Shown piece by piece: positions 22,293-29,894 of a stretch of 44,069 bases of DNA (position 1 is the stretch's first letter; every line of letters begins with the position of its first letter). Source of the stretch: Anianibacter sp965662745 (GTDB lineage: Bacteria > Pseudomonadota > Alphaproteobacteria > Rhodobacterales > Rhodobacteraceae); NCBI GenBank assembly GCA_965662745.1, contig CBFIJK010000029.1, positions 1 through 44,069 on the forward strand, written 5' to 3'. Under the pieces are notes generated by a model that was not told where the DNA came from, did not search any database, and saw only the letters and a list, made by a program, of their open reading frames with translations. The position numbers and the translations under genes were made by a program.

Positions 22293-24938
22293 TCAAAAGG
22301 CCGGTTTTGTCTGGCGGCGCCGCTGCAGCACGATCACGAGACCGAGCAGAAGCAGAGCCGGGATGTAAAAGATTTGGGCGGGCCACCGGTTCTCGTTCGG
22401 GGCCAGCACTTGCGCAATTCGGACAGGGTCGTCCGAGTAGAAATCGAAATCGGCAAGGTTTTCTTGCATTTCAGTGCCGAACATTGGCTCCTCAAGCGCC
22501 GCGCCATCGCCCTCGAAATTCGGGCGCAGCATCAGCCCGGTTTCCTGCAGCCGCATGGAGCCGTCGGTTTCCGGCACGGTCAGTGACACCGTGGTTTCCG
22601 CCGTATCGCCAGTGTTGAAATCCGGCCCCGAAATGCGCAATCGGATACTTCCGCCAGGCTCTGCCGCAGCCAGCGTCTGCTCGAAGGCAGCCGGGTCGCT
22701 TTCGGTGAAACGCGGCTGCACCTGGTTCAGCCAGAAGTTCGGCACAAAGAAGGTGAAGGCCACCAGCAGCAGCGCCGCGCTTTCCACGATGTTCGACTTC
22801 GCAAGGAAATAGCCCTGCGTTGCGGCCGCGAAGAGCAGCATCGCAAAGGTCGCCACAATGAAAACGAACACCGCCTGCGCGATCCCAGCCCATGTCCCGA
22901 GATCGACGCCGTAAAGGATCAGGGTCGGGTTGTAGATGAAGAGGAACGGCAGGGCGACAGTCCGCAGGCTGTAGAAGAACGCCGTAAAGCCGGTCTTGAT
23001 CGGATCGCCGCCCGAGACGGCGGCGGCGGCGAAGCTAGCCAGACCCACCGGCGGCGTTACATCGGCCATGATCCCGAAATAGAACACGAAGAGATGCGCG
23101 GCGATCAGGGGAACGATCAGCCCTTCCTGTGCGCCAAGGCTGACCACGACACCGGCCATCAACGACGAGACGACAATATAGTTTGCCGTGGTTGGCAGGC
23201 CCATGCCCAGAACAAGGCTGAAGAGCCCGATCAGCACCAGCATGATGATCAGAACACCGCCCGACAGCGCCTCGACCAGCGCGGCCAGTTCGGTGCCGAT
23301 GGGCGTCTTGGTCACGGTCGCGACGATAATACCCGCCGCCGCCGTGGCGACGCCGATGCCGATCATATTGCGCGCGCCTGCAATCAGGCCGTCGACCAGA
23401 TCGTAAAGCCCGGCGCGCACCGCATCGGACATGCTTTCACCTTTGCGGAAGATGGCCTTCAGCGGCCGCTGGGTGATGATGATGAAGAGCATCAGCGCGG
23501 TCGCGTAAAACGCCGACTTGGCCGGGCTTTGCTGTTCGACCATCAGGAACCAGACAAGTACGAGGATGGGCAGCACATAGTGCAGCCCCGTTTTCCAGAC
23601 ATTGGCGACCTTTGGCAGCAAGATGAGGCCGTCCTCGCGCGGTTCCAGGTTCTCGGGGTCGAGATCGGTCTGCTTGGCTGCGATATAGACCAGCCAGACA
23701 TAGATCGCGGCCAGCGCGACCATCATGATCGGTCCGGTCAGATCGGGCAGAACCGCGTTCAGCCCGCCGATAATGTAGATGAGTGCCGTAAAACCCGCGC
23801 CGAACACGGCAAAGCCGATGGCAAAGTTCATCGCCATGCGCAGAAGTGATGCGCCCTCGCCCAGCGCCGGCATGTCCTTTTTCAGCGCTTCGAGATGCAC
23901 GATATAGACCAGCGCGATATAGGAAATCACGGCAGGGACGAACGCGTGCTTGATGACCTGCACGTAGGAAATTCCGATGAATTCGACCATCAAGAAAGCT
24001 GCGGCACCCATCACGGGCGGCATGATCTGGCCGTTGACGGATGAGGCAACCTCGACCGATCCGGCCTGCTCTTTGGTAAAGCCCACGCGCTTCATCAGCG
24101 GGATAGTGAATGTACCGGTTGTGACCACGTTGGCAATGGACGAGCCCGAGATAAGACCGGTCATGGCCGAGCCGACAACGGCGGCTTTCGCCGGGCCGCC
24201 GCGCAGGTGCCCAAGCCCGGCGAAGGCAAGCTGGATGAAGTAATTGCCCGCGCCCGCCTTATCCAGAAGCGAACCGAACAGGACAAAGAGGAAGACAAAC
24301 GCCGTCGAGACGCCCAGCGGGATGCCGAAGACGCCCGCGGTGTCGAGCCATTGCGCCGTGATCAGCGAGGTGAAGGACAGACCTTCATGTGCGATCAGAT
24401 CGGGGATCAACCAGCCTTCGCCAAAATATGCATAGGCCAGGAAAATCGCGCCGACGATCGTTAGCGCAGGCCCAAGCGCCCTGCGCGAGGCTTCGAGCAG
24501 CAGCACAATCCCGACTGCGCCAATGATCACCTGAGTCTGTGTCGGCAGGCCCGACCGCGCGGTGGTCGCCAGCGTGTCAGCGAAAAGGAAGACGTAAAGC
24601 GTGGTGCCGGTGGCGACGATGGCCATGGCCCAGTCGAGTAGCGGCACCCGGTCACGCGGTGACGATTTCAACGCGGGATAGGCCAGGAATGCCAGAAACA
24701 CCGCAAATGCCAAGTGGATCGGCCGCGTTTCGGACGAGTTCAGAACCGGGAAATACGCGCCGAACCACAGCATGGGCTGGGCGATCCAAAGCTGGAAGAG
24801 CGACCAGGAAAATGCCGTTATTCCAATGAGCGCAGCGATCCACGGCGTCGAGGGCGTCCGCGCCCCGGCATCGGATGACGCGACAAGATCCTGAAGTTCC
24901 TCGTCGGTGAATTCGCGGTTCTTGTTGTCTTCGGCCAT
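22293..24938 (-). CDS. TAXI-type TRAP transporter, fused 12-TM permease (DctQM fusion)
   Basis: An 881-residue integral membrane protein in which the small and large TRAP subunits are fused, as is usual with TAXI-type binding proteins. The first 230 residues carry the Q-like helices. The M-like region follows, with family loops NGQIMPPVMGAAAFLMVEF and ADVTPPVGLASFAAAAVS. A soluble stretch (about 730-850, ESDPAAFEQTLAAAEP onward) before the last helix is the C-terminal extension seen in many of these permeases. I start at the ATG at 24938, which has GGGAG six bases upstream, rather than the ATG four codons earlier. It is separated from the binding-protein gene by a terminator-like hairpin. Confidence 0.93.
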   Translation of the reverse strand: MAEDNKNREFTDEELQDLVASSDAGARTPSTPWIAALIGITAFSWSLFQLWIAQPMLWFGAYFPVLNSSETRPIHLAFAVFLAFLAYPALKSSPRDRVPLLDWAMAIVATGTTLYVFLFADTLATTARSGLPTQTQVIIGAVGIVLLLEASRRALGPALTIVGAIFLAYAYFGEGWLIPDLIAHEGLSFTSLITAQWLDTAGVFGIPLGVSTAFVFLFVLFGSLLDKAGAGNYFIQLAFAGLGHLRGGPAKAAVVGSAMTGLISGSSIANVVTTGTFTIPLMKRVGFTKEQAGSVEVASSVNGQIMPPVMGAAAFLMVEFIGISYVQVIKHAFVPAVISYIALVYIVHLEALKKDMPALGEGASLLRMAMNFAIGFAVFGAGFTALIYIIGGLNAVLPDLTGPIMMVALAAIYVWLVYIAAKQTDLDPENLEPREDGLILLPKVANVWKTGLHYVLPILVLVWFLMVEQQSPAKSAFYATALMLFIIITQRPLKAIFRKGESMSDAVRAGLYDLVDGLIAGARNMIGIGVATAAAGIIVATVTKTPIGTELAALVEALSGGVLIIMLVLIGLFSLVLGMGLPTTANYIVVSSLMAGVVVSLGAQEGLIVPLIAAHLFVFYFGIMADVTPPVGLASFAAAAVSGGDPIKTGFTAFFYSLRTVALPFLFIYNPTLILYGVDLGTWAGIAQAVFVFIVATFAMLLFAAATQGYFLAKSNIVESAALLLVAFTFFVPNFWLNQVQPRFTESDPAAFEQTLAAAEPGGSIRLRISGPDFNTGDTAETTVSLTVPETDGSMRLQETGLMLRPNFEGDGAALEEPMFGTEMQENLADFDFYSDDPVRIAQVLAPNENRWPAQIFYIPALLLLGLVIVLQRRRQTKPAF

Positions 24939-25061
24939 GCCGACTCCCATTATCTGCGGTCCGTCTGACGCGGCCCGTCATCCCTTGACCCTACCGAATT
25001 CACACCCCTTTAACAGGGCGAATTTGGCGCGGCGGTGGCTCTGCCCATTGAACCCGAACAT

Positions 25062-25093
25062 AAAAAGGGCCGCCCGATCTGCCCGGACGGCCC
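25062..25093 (-). terminator. Intrinsic terminator/attenuator between the TAXI binding-protein and permease genes
   Basis: On the minus strand GGGCCGTCCG pairs with CGGGCGGCCC (10 bp, one G-T; plus-strand arms 25067-25076 and 25084-25093) around a 7-base loop, followed directly by TTTTT (25062-25066). It lies 32 bases after the binding-protein stop and inside the operon. It would thin transcription into the permease, giving more binding protein than permease. Confidence 0.85.
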
Positions 25094-25124
25094 CTATTTC
25101 CAGACCGAAGAAAACCGGGACGCT

Positions 25125-26096
25125 TTACTGCATCAAGCCCGCTTCTTCGTAGTAGCGCTGCGCGCCCGCATGAAGCGGTGCGGACAGGCCGTCATTGGCC
25201 ATGGCTTCCTTTTCGAGGTTCGCGAAGGCCGGGTGCAGGCCCTTGAACTGGTCGAAATTCTCGAACACAGCTTTCACCATCTCATACACCACATCGTCGG
25301 AAACGCTGGCCGAGGTCACGAGCGTCGCACCGACGCCGAAGGTCGTCACGTCGTTGTCGTTGCCGCGATACATGCCGCCGGGAATGGTCGCCGAACGGTA
25401 GTAGGGATTGTTGTCGATCAGCTTCTGGCTGGCCTCGTTATCGACCGGGACGATGACCGAGTCGCACGCCGTGGTCGCTTCCTGGATCGAGCCGGACGGG
25501 TGCCCGACCGAATAGACCATCGCATCGATGTTGTTATCGCAAAGCGCCTGGCTTTGCTCGGCGGCCTGAAGCTCGGAGGCGAGCGTGAAGCTGTCGGTGG
25601 TCCAGCCCATTTCTTCGATCATCCGCTCCATCAGCGCCCGCTGACCGGAACCGGGGTTGCCGATGTTGACGCGCTTGCCTTCGAGATCCGCGAAGGTCTC
25701 GATGCCAGCATCCGCGCGCGCAACGACGGTGAAGGGCTCGGGGTGGATCGAGAAGACGGCGCGCAGGTCTTCATCCGCGCCCTGGTCCGCGAATTGTCCT
25801 TCGCCCGCGCTTGCGAGGAACTGGACGTCCGACTGCGCAACGCCGAATTCAAGCTCGCCAGAGCGAACAGCGTTGACGTTGTAGACCGAACCGCCGGTCG
25901 ATTCGACCGAACAGCGAATGCCATGCTCGGACCGGTTGCGGTTCACCAGGCGGCAGATCGCGCCGCCGGTCGGATAATAGACGCCGGTGACACCGCCGGT
26001 GCCGATTGTGATGAACGTCTCTTCCTGCGCTTGCGCAGGCATCGCAAGAACGGATGCAAGGGCCGAAGCCGCAAGGAAACGAATAGTCATTGTCAT
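25125..26096 (-). CDS. TAXI-family TRAP transporter substrate-binding protein
   Basis: A 323-residue periplasmic binding protein of the TAXI (TRAP-associated extracytoplasmic immunogenic) family. The signal peptide covers about 1-24 (MTMTIRFLAASALASVLAM, cleavage after AQAQ). The family start FITIGTGGVTGVYYPTGGAIC follows at once, and SVESTGGSVYNVNAVRSGEL is another family block. I choose the ATG at 26096, with GGGAG seven bases before it; the frame is open 21 codons further upstream without a signal-like sequence. Reported TAXI ligands include glutamate and alpha-ketoglutarate-like acids, but specificity cannot be read here. Confidence 0.93.
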   Translation of the reverse strand: MTMTIRFLAASALASVLAMPAQAQEETFITIGTGGVTGVYYPTGGAICRLVNRNRSEHGIRCSVESTGGSVYNVNAVRSGELEFGVAQSDVQFLASAGEGQFADQGADEDLRAVFSIHPEPFTVVARADAGIETFADLEGKRVNIGNPGSGQRALMERMIEEMGWTTDSFTLASELQAAEQSQALCDNNIDAMVYSVGHPSGSIQEATTACDSVIVPVDNEASQKLIDNNPYYRSATIPGGMYRGNDNDVTTFGVGATLVTSASVSDDVVYEMVKAVFENFDQFKGLHPAFANLEKEAMANDGLSAPLHAGAQRYYEEAGLMQ

Positions 26097-26226
26097 GATA
26101 GCACTCCCAGTTGCCGTCCCGATGACCGGAACCGTTATTATGTGACTATGATGACGCACATGCCGGAAACTTCAACCCATCGGCCCGAAAGCCGGTTTGG
26201 CCGTGCAGATCAGGAGGGTGGCGAGA

Positions 26227-27003
26227 CTATGCTTTGGCCACCCACACCTGCTGGTCGACGAACTGCGCCTCATCCGGCGTTTCCATGAACGGGACATCCG
26301 CGGCATCCCGGCCTACTCCGATTACCGCGATCTCATCAGCCGAACACATGCCTGTGGGATCAACCATATGCCAAGCGCCGCCCAGCCAAACCTCTACAAC
26401 TGCGTGAAAATCTGGCGGAGTCACCGATAGGCCGTAGGCCGAAACATAGCGCGCCGGAATATGCGAGGCGCGCACCAGGCCGCACATCATATGCGCATAG
26501 TCCCGGCACACGCCCTTGCGGGTCGCGAATGTATCGAGAAGCGATGTGGCGCCGTCCGAATGGCCCGAAACATATTCCAGTTCGGTGGTGACCCAGTCCG
26601 TGATTGCTTGGATTTTCTCTCCGCCGTTGAGATGTCCGAATTGGCGTTCGGCGAAATTCTCAAGCTGGTCGGACTGGCAATATCGCGAAGGCCTCAGGTA
26701 GGCGAAGACGTCGGCTGGGACCTCTTCAAGCGGCACCGCATCAAGGCTGCCCAGCCGTGCAGGATCGCGCGAAACCCGGGCAAGCGCTTGGTAGCGCAAG
26801 ATCAATTGCTCGCCGCGAATCCGGACCCACTTGCGCCGACCGACCCCGCCTTCACCCTCAAGATCCTGAATGGCCGCGTCCTGGATTTCCAGTCGGTGCT
26901 CGATGACCGTCTGACCCTCACATCGCGCCGCTTCCATGGCCAAAAGCGCCTGCCTCTTGGGGCCCAACCAGTAGGTCAGTGATACGTCGATCTTCAGGTC
27001 CAT
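26227..27003 (-). CDS. Transglutaminase-like cysteine protease-fold protein
   Basis: A 258-residue protein of the transglutaminase-like superfamily. The triad is visible as Cys166 (TRKGVCRDYAH), His200 (PDFHAVVEVW) and Asp215 (HMVDPTG). The N-terminal about 110 residues are the beta-rich domain that commonly precedes it in bacterial homologues. There is no signal peptide, so it is probably cytoplasmic. These proteins may act as peptidases or amidohydrolases; the true reaction is mostly unknown. It lies upstream of the TAXI operon on the same strand with a gap of about 130 bases; functional linkage is not obvious. Confidence 0.88.
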   Translation of the reverse strand: MDLKIDVSLTYWLGPKRQALLAMEAARCEGQTVIEHRLEIQDAAIQDLEGEGGVGRRKWVRIRGEQLILRYQALARVSRDPARLGSLDAVPLEEVPADVFAYLRPSRYCQSDQLENFAERQFGHLNGGEKIQAITDWVTTELEYVSGHSDGATSLLDTFATRKGVCRDYAHMMCGLVRASHIPARYVSAYGLSVTPPDFHAVVEVWLGGAWHMVDPTGMCSADEIAVIGVGRDAADVPFMETPDEAQFVDQQVWVAKA

Positions 27004-27020
27004 GCTTCATCCCACCAAAG

Positions 27021-27308
27021 TCAGGCCCGACCGCTAGCCGAAATACCCACGGGCGTCAAAAGCACTTGGATCGCGGCGACCGCCGGAGAGCCCGGCACCA
27101 AAACCTGGCCCTTCAAATGCGAACGCTTCCCAGTCTCGCCCGCAAACACTAGAAAACCACGCCGAGTTTCGGGTTTGGCGGATCGGTCAGGATCTGAACC
27201 ATACAGCGCCGCGCGGGCCGAGACCTCGATGACCATCCCCTCGAACGCCAAGAGGTTGACCATGATCGGCGATTGCGGCGGCCGGGCGGTACCGAGCCAG
27301 CACGTCAT
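27021..27308 (-). CDS. Doubtful small reading frame, function unknown
   Basis: A 95-codon open frame (possibly starting at the internal Met at 27263) that ends just before the transglutaminase gene. The translation, with segments such as NLLAFEGMVIEVSARAALYG and GFLVFAGETGKRSHLKGQ, is not a family I recognise and has no clear ribosome site. It fills most of the 349-base gap 27004-27352. It could be a short unknown protein, a decayed gene or chance. Confidence 0.25.
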   Translation of the reverse strand: MTCWLGTARPPQSPIMVNLLAFEGMVIEVSARAALYGSDPDRSAKPETRRGFLVFAGETGKRSHLKGQVLVPGSPAVAAIQVLLTPVGISASGRA

Positions 27309-27352
27309 GACGCCGCAACTCTTCGCGATGGATCCGGCTGGATGCTGAAGCG

Positions 27353-28234
27353 CTAAAGATGATCCGGTTCGGACAGCGGCTTGATCATTTCTTCCAGTCT
27401 TGGGTGCGGAAAAGTGCGCGGGACCGTCACGGCGTAGAAGCTTTCGACGATATCAAGCGGGAACGGCGCGCTTGCAAGAATGCCCTGCGCCAGTTCATCC
27501 GCCAGCACCACGGCGGGGGTGATCGCAAGGCCCACATCCTCGCGGGCGAGCAGCCTGACCATCGCCATGTCATCGACAATCGCCGCGATCTGGGGCGTGA
27601 TGCCAAGCCGGGCGACAAGGCTGTCGAACCCGGTCCGGATCGAGCTTTCGGACGGCAGGATCACCGGCTGCGTGGCCAAAAGCTGTTTCAACGTTCCGCT
27701 CGATACTCGGTTGGTGGTTCCGTGGATGCCCACTGGCTGTTCGGCGATGCGGTGGGCCACGAGTGTCGGGAACGCCTCTCGCTGCGGTGGGTCGGTCAAG
27801 AGCACGACATCGAGCGCGAGGTCTTCCAGCGCGCGCAAGAGCGTCTGGCTATTGCCCGAGGACAAAACGAGTTCCGCGTCGGGATCAGACAGGATCGGCT
27901 TGAGAAACCGCAACTGAAAATTCCGCGACAGCGTCGACAGCGCCCCAACGCGCAACGGGACGGTCGCGCCGCTGTTGCCGGTCAGCGTCGCGATCAGGTC
28001 ATCGCCGACATCGAAGATCCGCTCTGCATGGTCGAGCGCGATCTGCCCCGCTTCGGTCAGCGTCATCGTCCGGCCCGTGCGGGTGAAGAGGGCGTGGCCC
28101 AGCCGGTCCTCAAGCTGCCGTATCTGCGTGGAAAGCGCGGATTGCGACAGGTTCAGATGTGCGGCCGCCCGGGTCAGGTTCCCTTCTTTGGCAACCTGCT
28201 GAAAGTAGCGAAGATGATGGTAGTTGAGCCGCAT
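27353..28234 (-). CDS. LysR-family regulator divergent from dabBA
   Basis: A 293-residue LysR-type regulator. The DNA-binding domain is MRLNYHHLRYFQQVAKEGNL plus SQSALSTQIRQLEDRLG (about 1-60); the effector domain follows from about 90. The start YHHLRYFQ...EGNLTRAA resembles the NhaR subfamily. It is divergent from dabB, with a shared 100-base promoter region containing a LysR-type dyad directly before its start. LysR-type regulators (CbbR, CcmR) commonly control carbon-fixation and inorganic carbon uptake genes, so control of dabBA is the natural inference. The signal it senses is unknown. Confidence 0.9.
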   Translation of the reverse strand: MRLNYHHLRYFQQVAKEGNLTRAAAHLNLSQSALSTQIRQLEDRLGHALFTRTGRTMTLTEAGQIALDHAERIFDVGDDLIATLTGNSGATVPLRVGALSTLSRNFQLRFLKPILSDPDAELVLSSGNSQTLLRALEDLALDVVLLTDPPQREAFPTLVAHRIAEQPVGIHGTTNRVSSGTLKQLLATQPVILPSESSIRTGFDSLVARLGITPQIAAIVDDMAMVRLLAREDVGLAITPAVVLADELAQGILASAPFPLDIVESFYAVTVPRTFPHPRLEEMIKPLSEPDHL

Positions 28235-28237
28235 AGC

Positions 28238-28254
28238 GTTCTATTAAACAGAAC
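28238..28254. promoter_or_regulatory. LysR-type dyad between the regulator and dabB
   Basis: GTTCT-ATTAAAC-AGAAC: perfect 5-bp arms around a 7-base AT-rich centre, containing the T-N11-A pattern of LysR boxes. It is followed directly by the palindrome GAACGTTC (28251-28258), giving repeated GTTC/GAAC half-sites. It begins four bases before the regulator's ATG, fit for autorepression, and about 80 bases upstream of dabB. Confidence 0.6.
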
Positions 28255-28334
28255 GTTCCGATCCAAACAATGTATTTTTATTCAACTCACTCCTTGCCTA
28301 GGTCGACGCACATCACCGGCTAGGAGACCTGATC

Positions 28335-29894
28335 ATGAGCCTTCTTCTCTTACTCGCGCCCCTTGTGATGGCCGCATCCGCCATCGCGATGGCCTGTCTT
28401 CCACCAACTCGTGGCGCCGCCACCTTGCGGCTGCCAGAGCTAGCTGCGCTGACGTCGCTGGCGATCGGCGCGCTTGGCGCCATCGGCCTTGCGATCTCGG
28501 GACCTGCGACCAGCCTGCTTTTTGGCGTTACGGGGATCGGCCTGTCGGCCCGGCTTGATATCGTCAGCGCAGCCATGCTGCTGACCGTCGCTTTCGTCGG
28601 CTGGATCGTCCTGCGCTTTTCGCGGGTGGCCCTCGACGGCGAAGCGCGGCAACCCGCCTTTATGGGCTGGATGTCGGCCACCATTGCCTGCGTGATGCTG
28701 CTGGTCGGCGCCGGGAATGTCGTGCAGTTGACCATCGGCTGGGTGGCAACGGGCCTCGCGCTGCATCAGCTCTTGCTCTTCTATCCCGAACGGCCCCGCG
28801 CCCAGCGCGCCGCGCGCAAGAAGGCGATCAGTAGCCTTGTGTCCGGCATCGCCCTTCTCATCGCCGCCGGTCTGCTCGTTGCAGGGTTCGGCACCTCGGA
28901 TATCGCCGAGATCAACGCTGCCGCCCGTGCCGGAGAGCATACAGGAACGCTCTGGCTCGCGGCGCTATGCTTGGCGGTCGCGGCAATCCTGAAATCCGCT
29001 TTGATCCCCACCCATGGCTGGCTGACCGAGGTGATGGAGGCCCCGACGCCGGTCTCTGCCCTCTTGCATGCGGGCGTCGTCAACGCGGGCGGGTTCCTGC
29101 TCATACGCTTCGCCGACGTGCTTCTCGCGGTGCCGGGCGTTCTTGCGATCCTCGCGCTGATCGGCGGCTTCAGCGCACTTGTCGGCGCGGCGGTCGCACT
29201 GACGCAGCCTGCAGTGAAGACTGCGCTCGCCTGGTCCACCTGCGCGCAGATGGGGTTCATGGTGCTGCAATGCGGCCTTGCTCTCTTCCCGCTCGCGCTG
29301 CTGCACATCGTGGCGCATTCGCTCTACAAGGCGCATGCGTTTCTGGCCGCTGGCGGCGCTGTAAAAGAGGTTCTGTCGATCCGTCGGCCAGGCCCGGTCG
29401 CCGTTCCCGGCGCAGCGGCGGTCACGCGCGCCTTTGGCCTTGCGCTTGTGCTCTACGTCGCCGTCGGCCTGGTCTTTGGGATCACATCCAAGGCCCCGCA
29501 GGAAATCGCGCTTGGGGCGATCCTGATCTTCGGCGTGGTTTATCTGATCGCACAGGGCCTCGCCGATCTTGCGCCGCATGCGCTGGCGTGGCGGACGGGC
29601 GCGCTATCGGTCGTGGCAACCATCGCGTATTTCGCACTGCAATTCGGCGCAAGCTGGGTCTCGGCAGGCACCTTGCCGACGCCACCGCCACCGGATGGCC
29701 TGATCTGGGCAACGATTGTCCTGTCGGTCGTCAGCTTCGCCGTCGCCGCGATCGCACAAACGACCTTTCCGCTTTGGGCCGGGCATCCCGCCGCAGCCGG
29801 GCTGCGCGTGCACCTGATGAACGGCCTTTACATCAACGCAATCACAGAGCGGCTGTCCGGCCGCTGGACCCCAAAGCCGGGAGCGAGCCAATGA
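28335..29894 (+). CDS. dabB: DabB, cation-conducting membrane subunit of the DAB inorganic carbon complex
   Basis: A 519-residue integral membrane protein of the NuoL/MrpA-like proton-conducting family with about 13 hydrophobic segments. The conserved loop HGWLTEVMEAPTPVSALLHAGVVNAG (about 222-247) and KTALAWSTCAQMGFM (about 298-312) are hallmarks of these antiporter-like subunits. In DAB complexes it couples proton or sodium flow to CO2 hydration by DabA. It is not part of a nuo or mrp operon; the partner gene dabA overlaps it by four bases (29891-29894). GGAGA is spaced well before the ATG. The next-door dabA makes the assignment firm. Confidence 0.9.
   Translation: MSLLLLLAPLVMAASAIAMACLPPTRGAATLRLPELAALTSLAIGALGAIGLAISGPATSLLFGVTGIGLSARLDIVSAAMLLTVAFVGWIVLRFSRVALDGEARQPAFMGWMSATIACVMLLVGAGNVVQLTIGWVATGLALHQLLLFYPERPRAQRAARKKAISSLVSGIALLIAAGLLVAGFGTSDIAEINAAARAGEHTGTLWLAALCLAVAAILKSALIPTHGWLTEVMEAPTPVSALLHAGVVNAGGFLLIRFADVLLAVPGVLAILALIGGFSALVGAAVALTQPAVKTALAWSTCAQMGFMVLQCGLALFPLALLHIVAHSLYKAHAFLAAGGAVKEVLSIRRPGPVAVPGAAAVTRAFGLALVLYVAVGLVFGITSKAPQEIALGAILIFGVVYLIAQGLADLAPHALAWRTGALSVVATIAYFALQFGASWVSAGTLPTPPPPDGLIWATIVLSVVSFAVAAIAQTTFPLWAGHPAAAGLRVHLMNGLYINAITERLSGRWTPKPGASQ

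Noticed and set aside
28967..29890. Upstream extension of dabA giving a 1093-residue protein
   Set aside because: The extension is the dabB gene read in the wrong frame; the ATG at 29891 overlaps dabB and begins the DabA family sequence.
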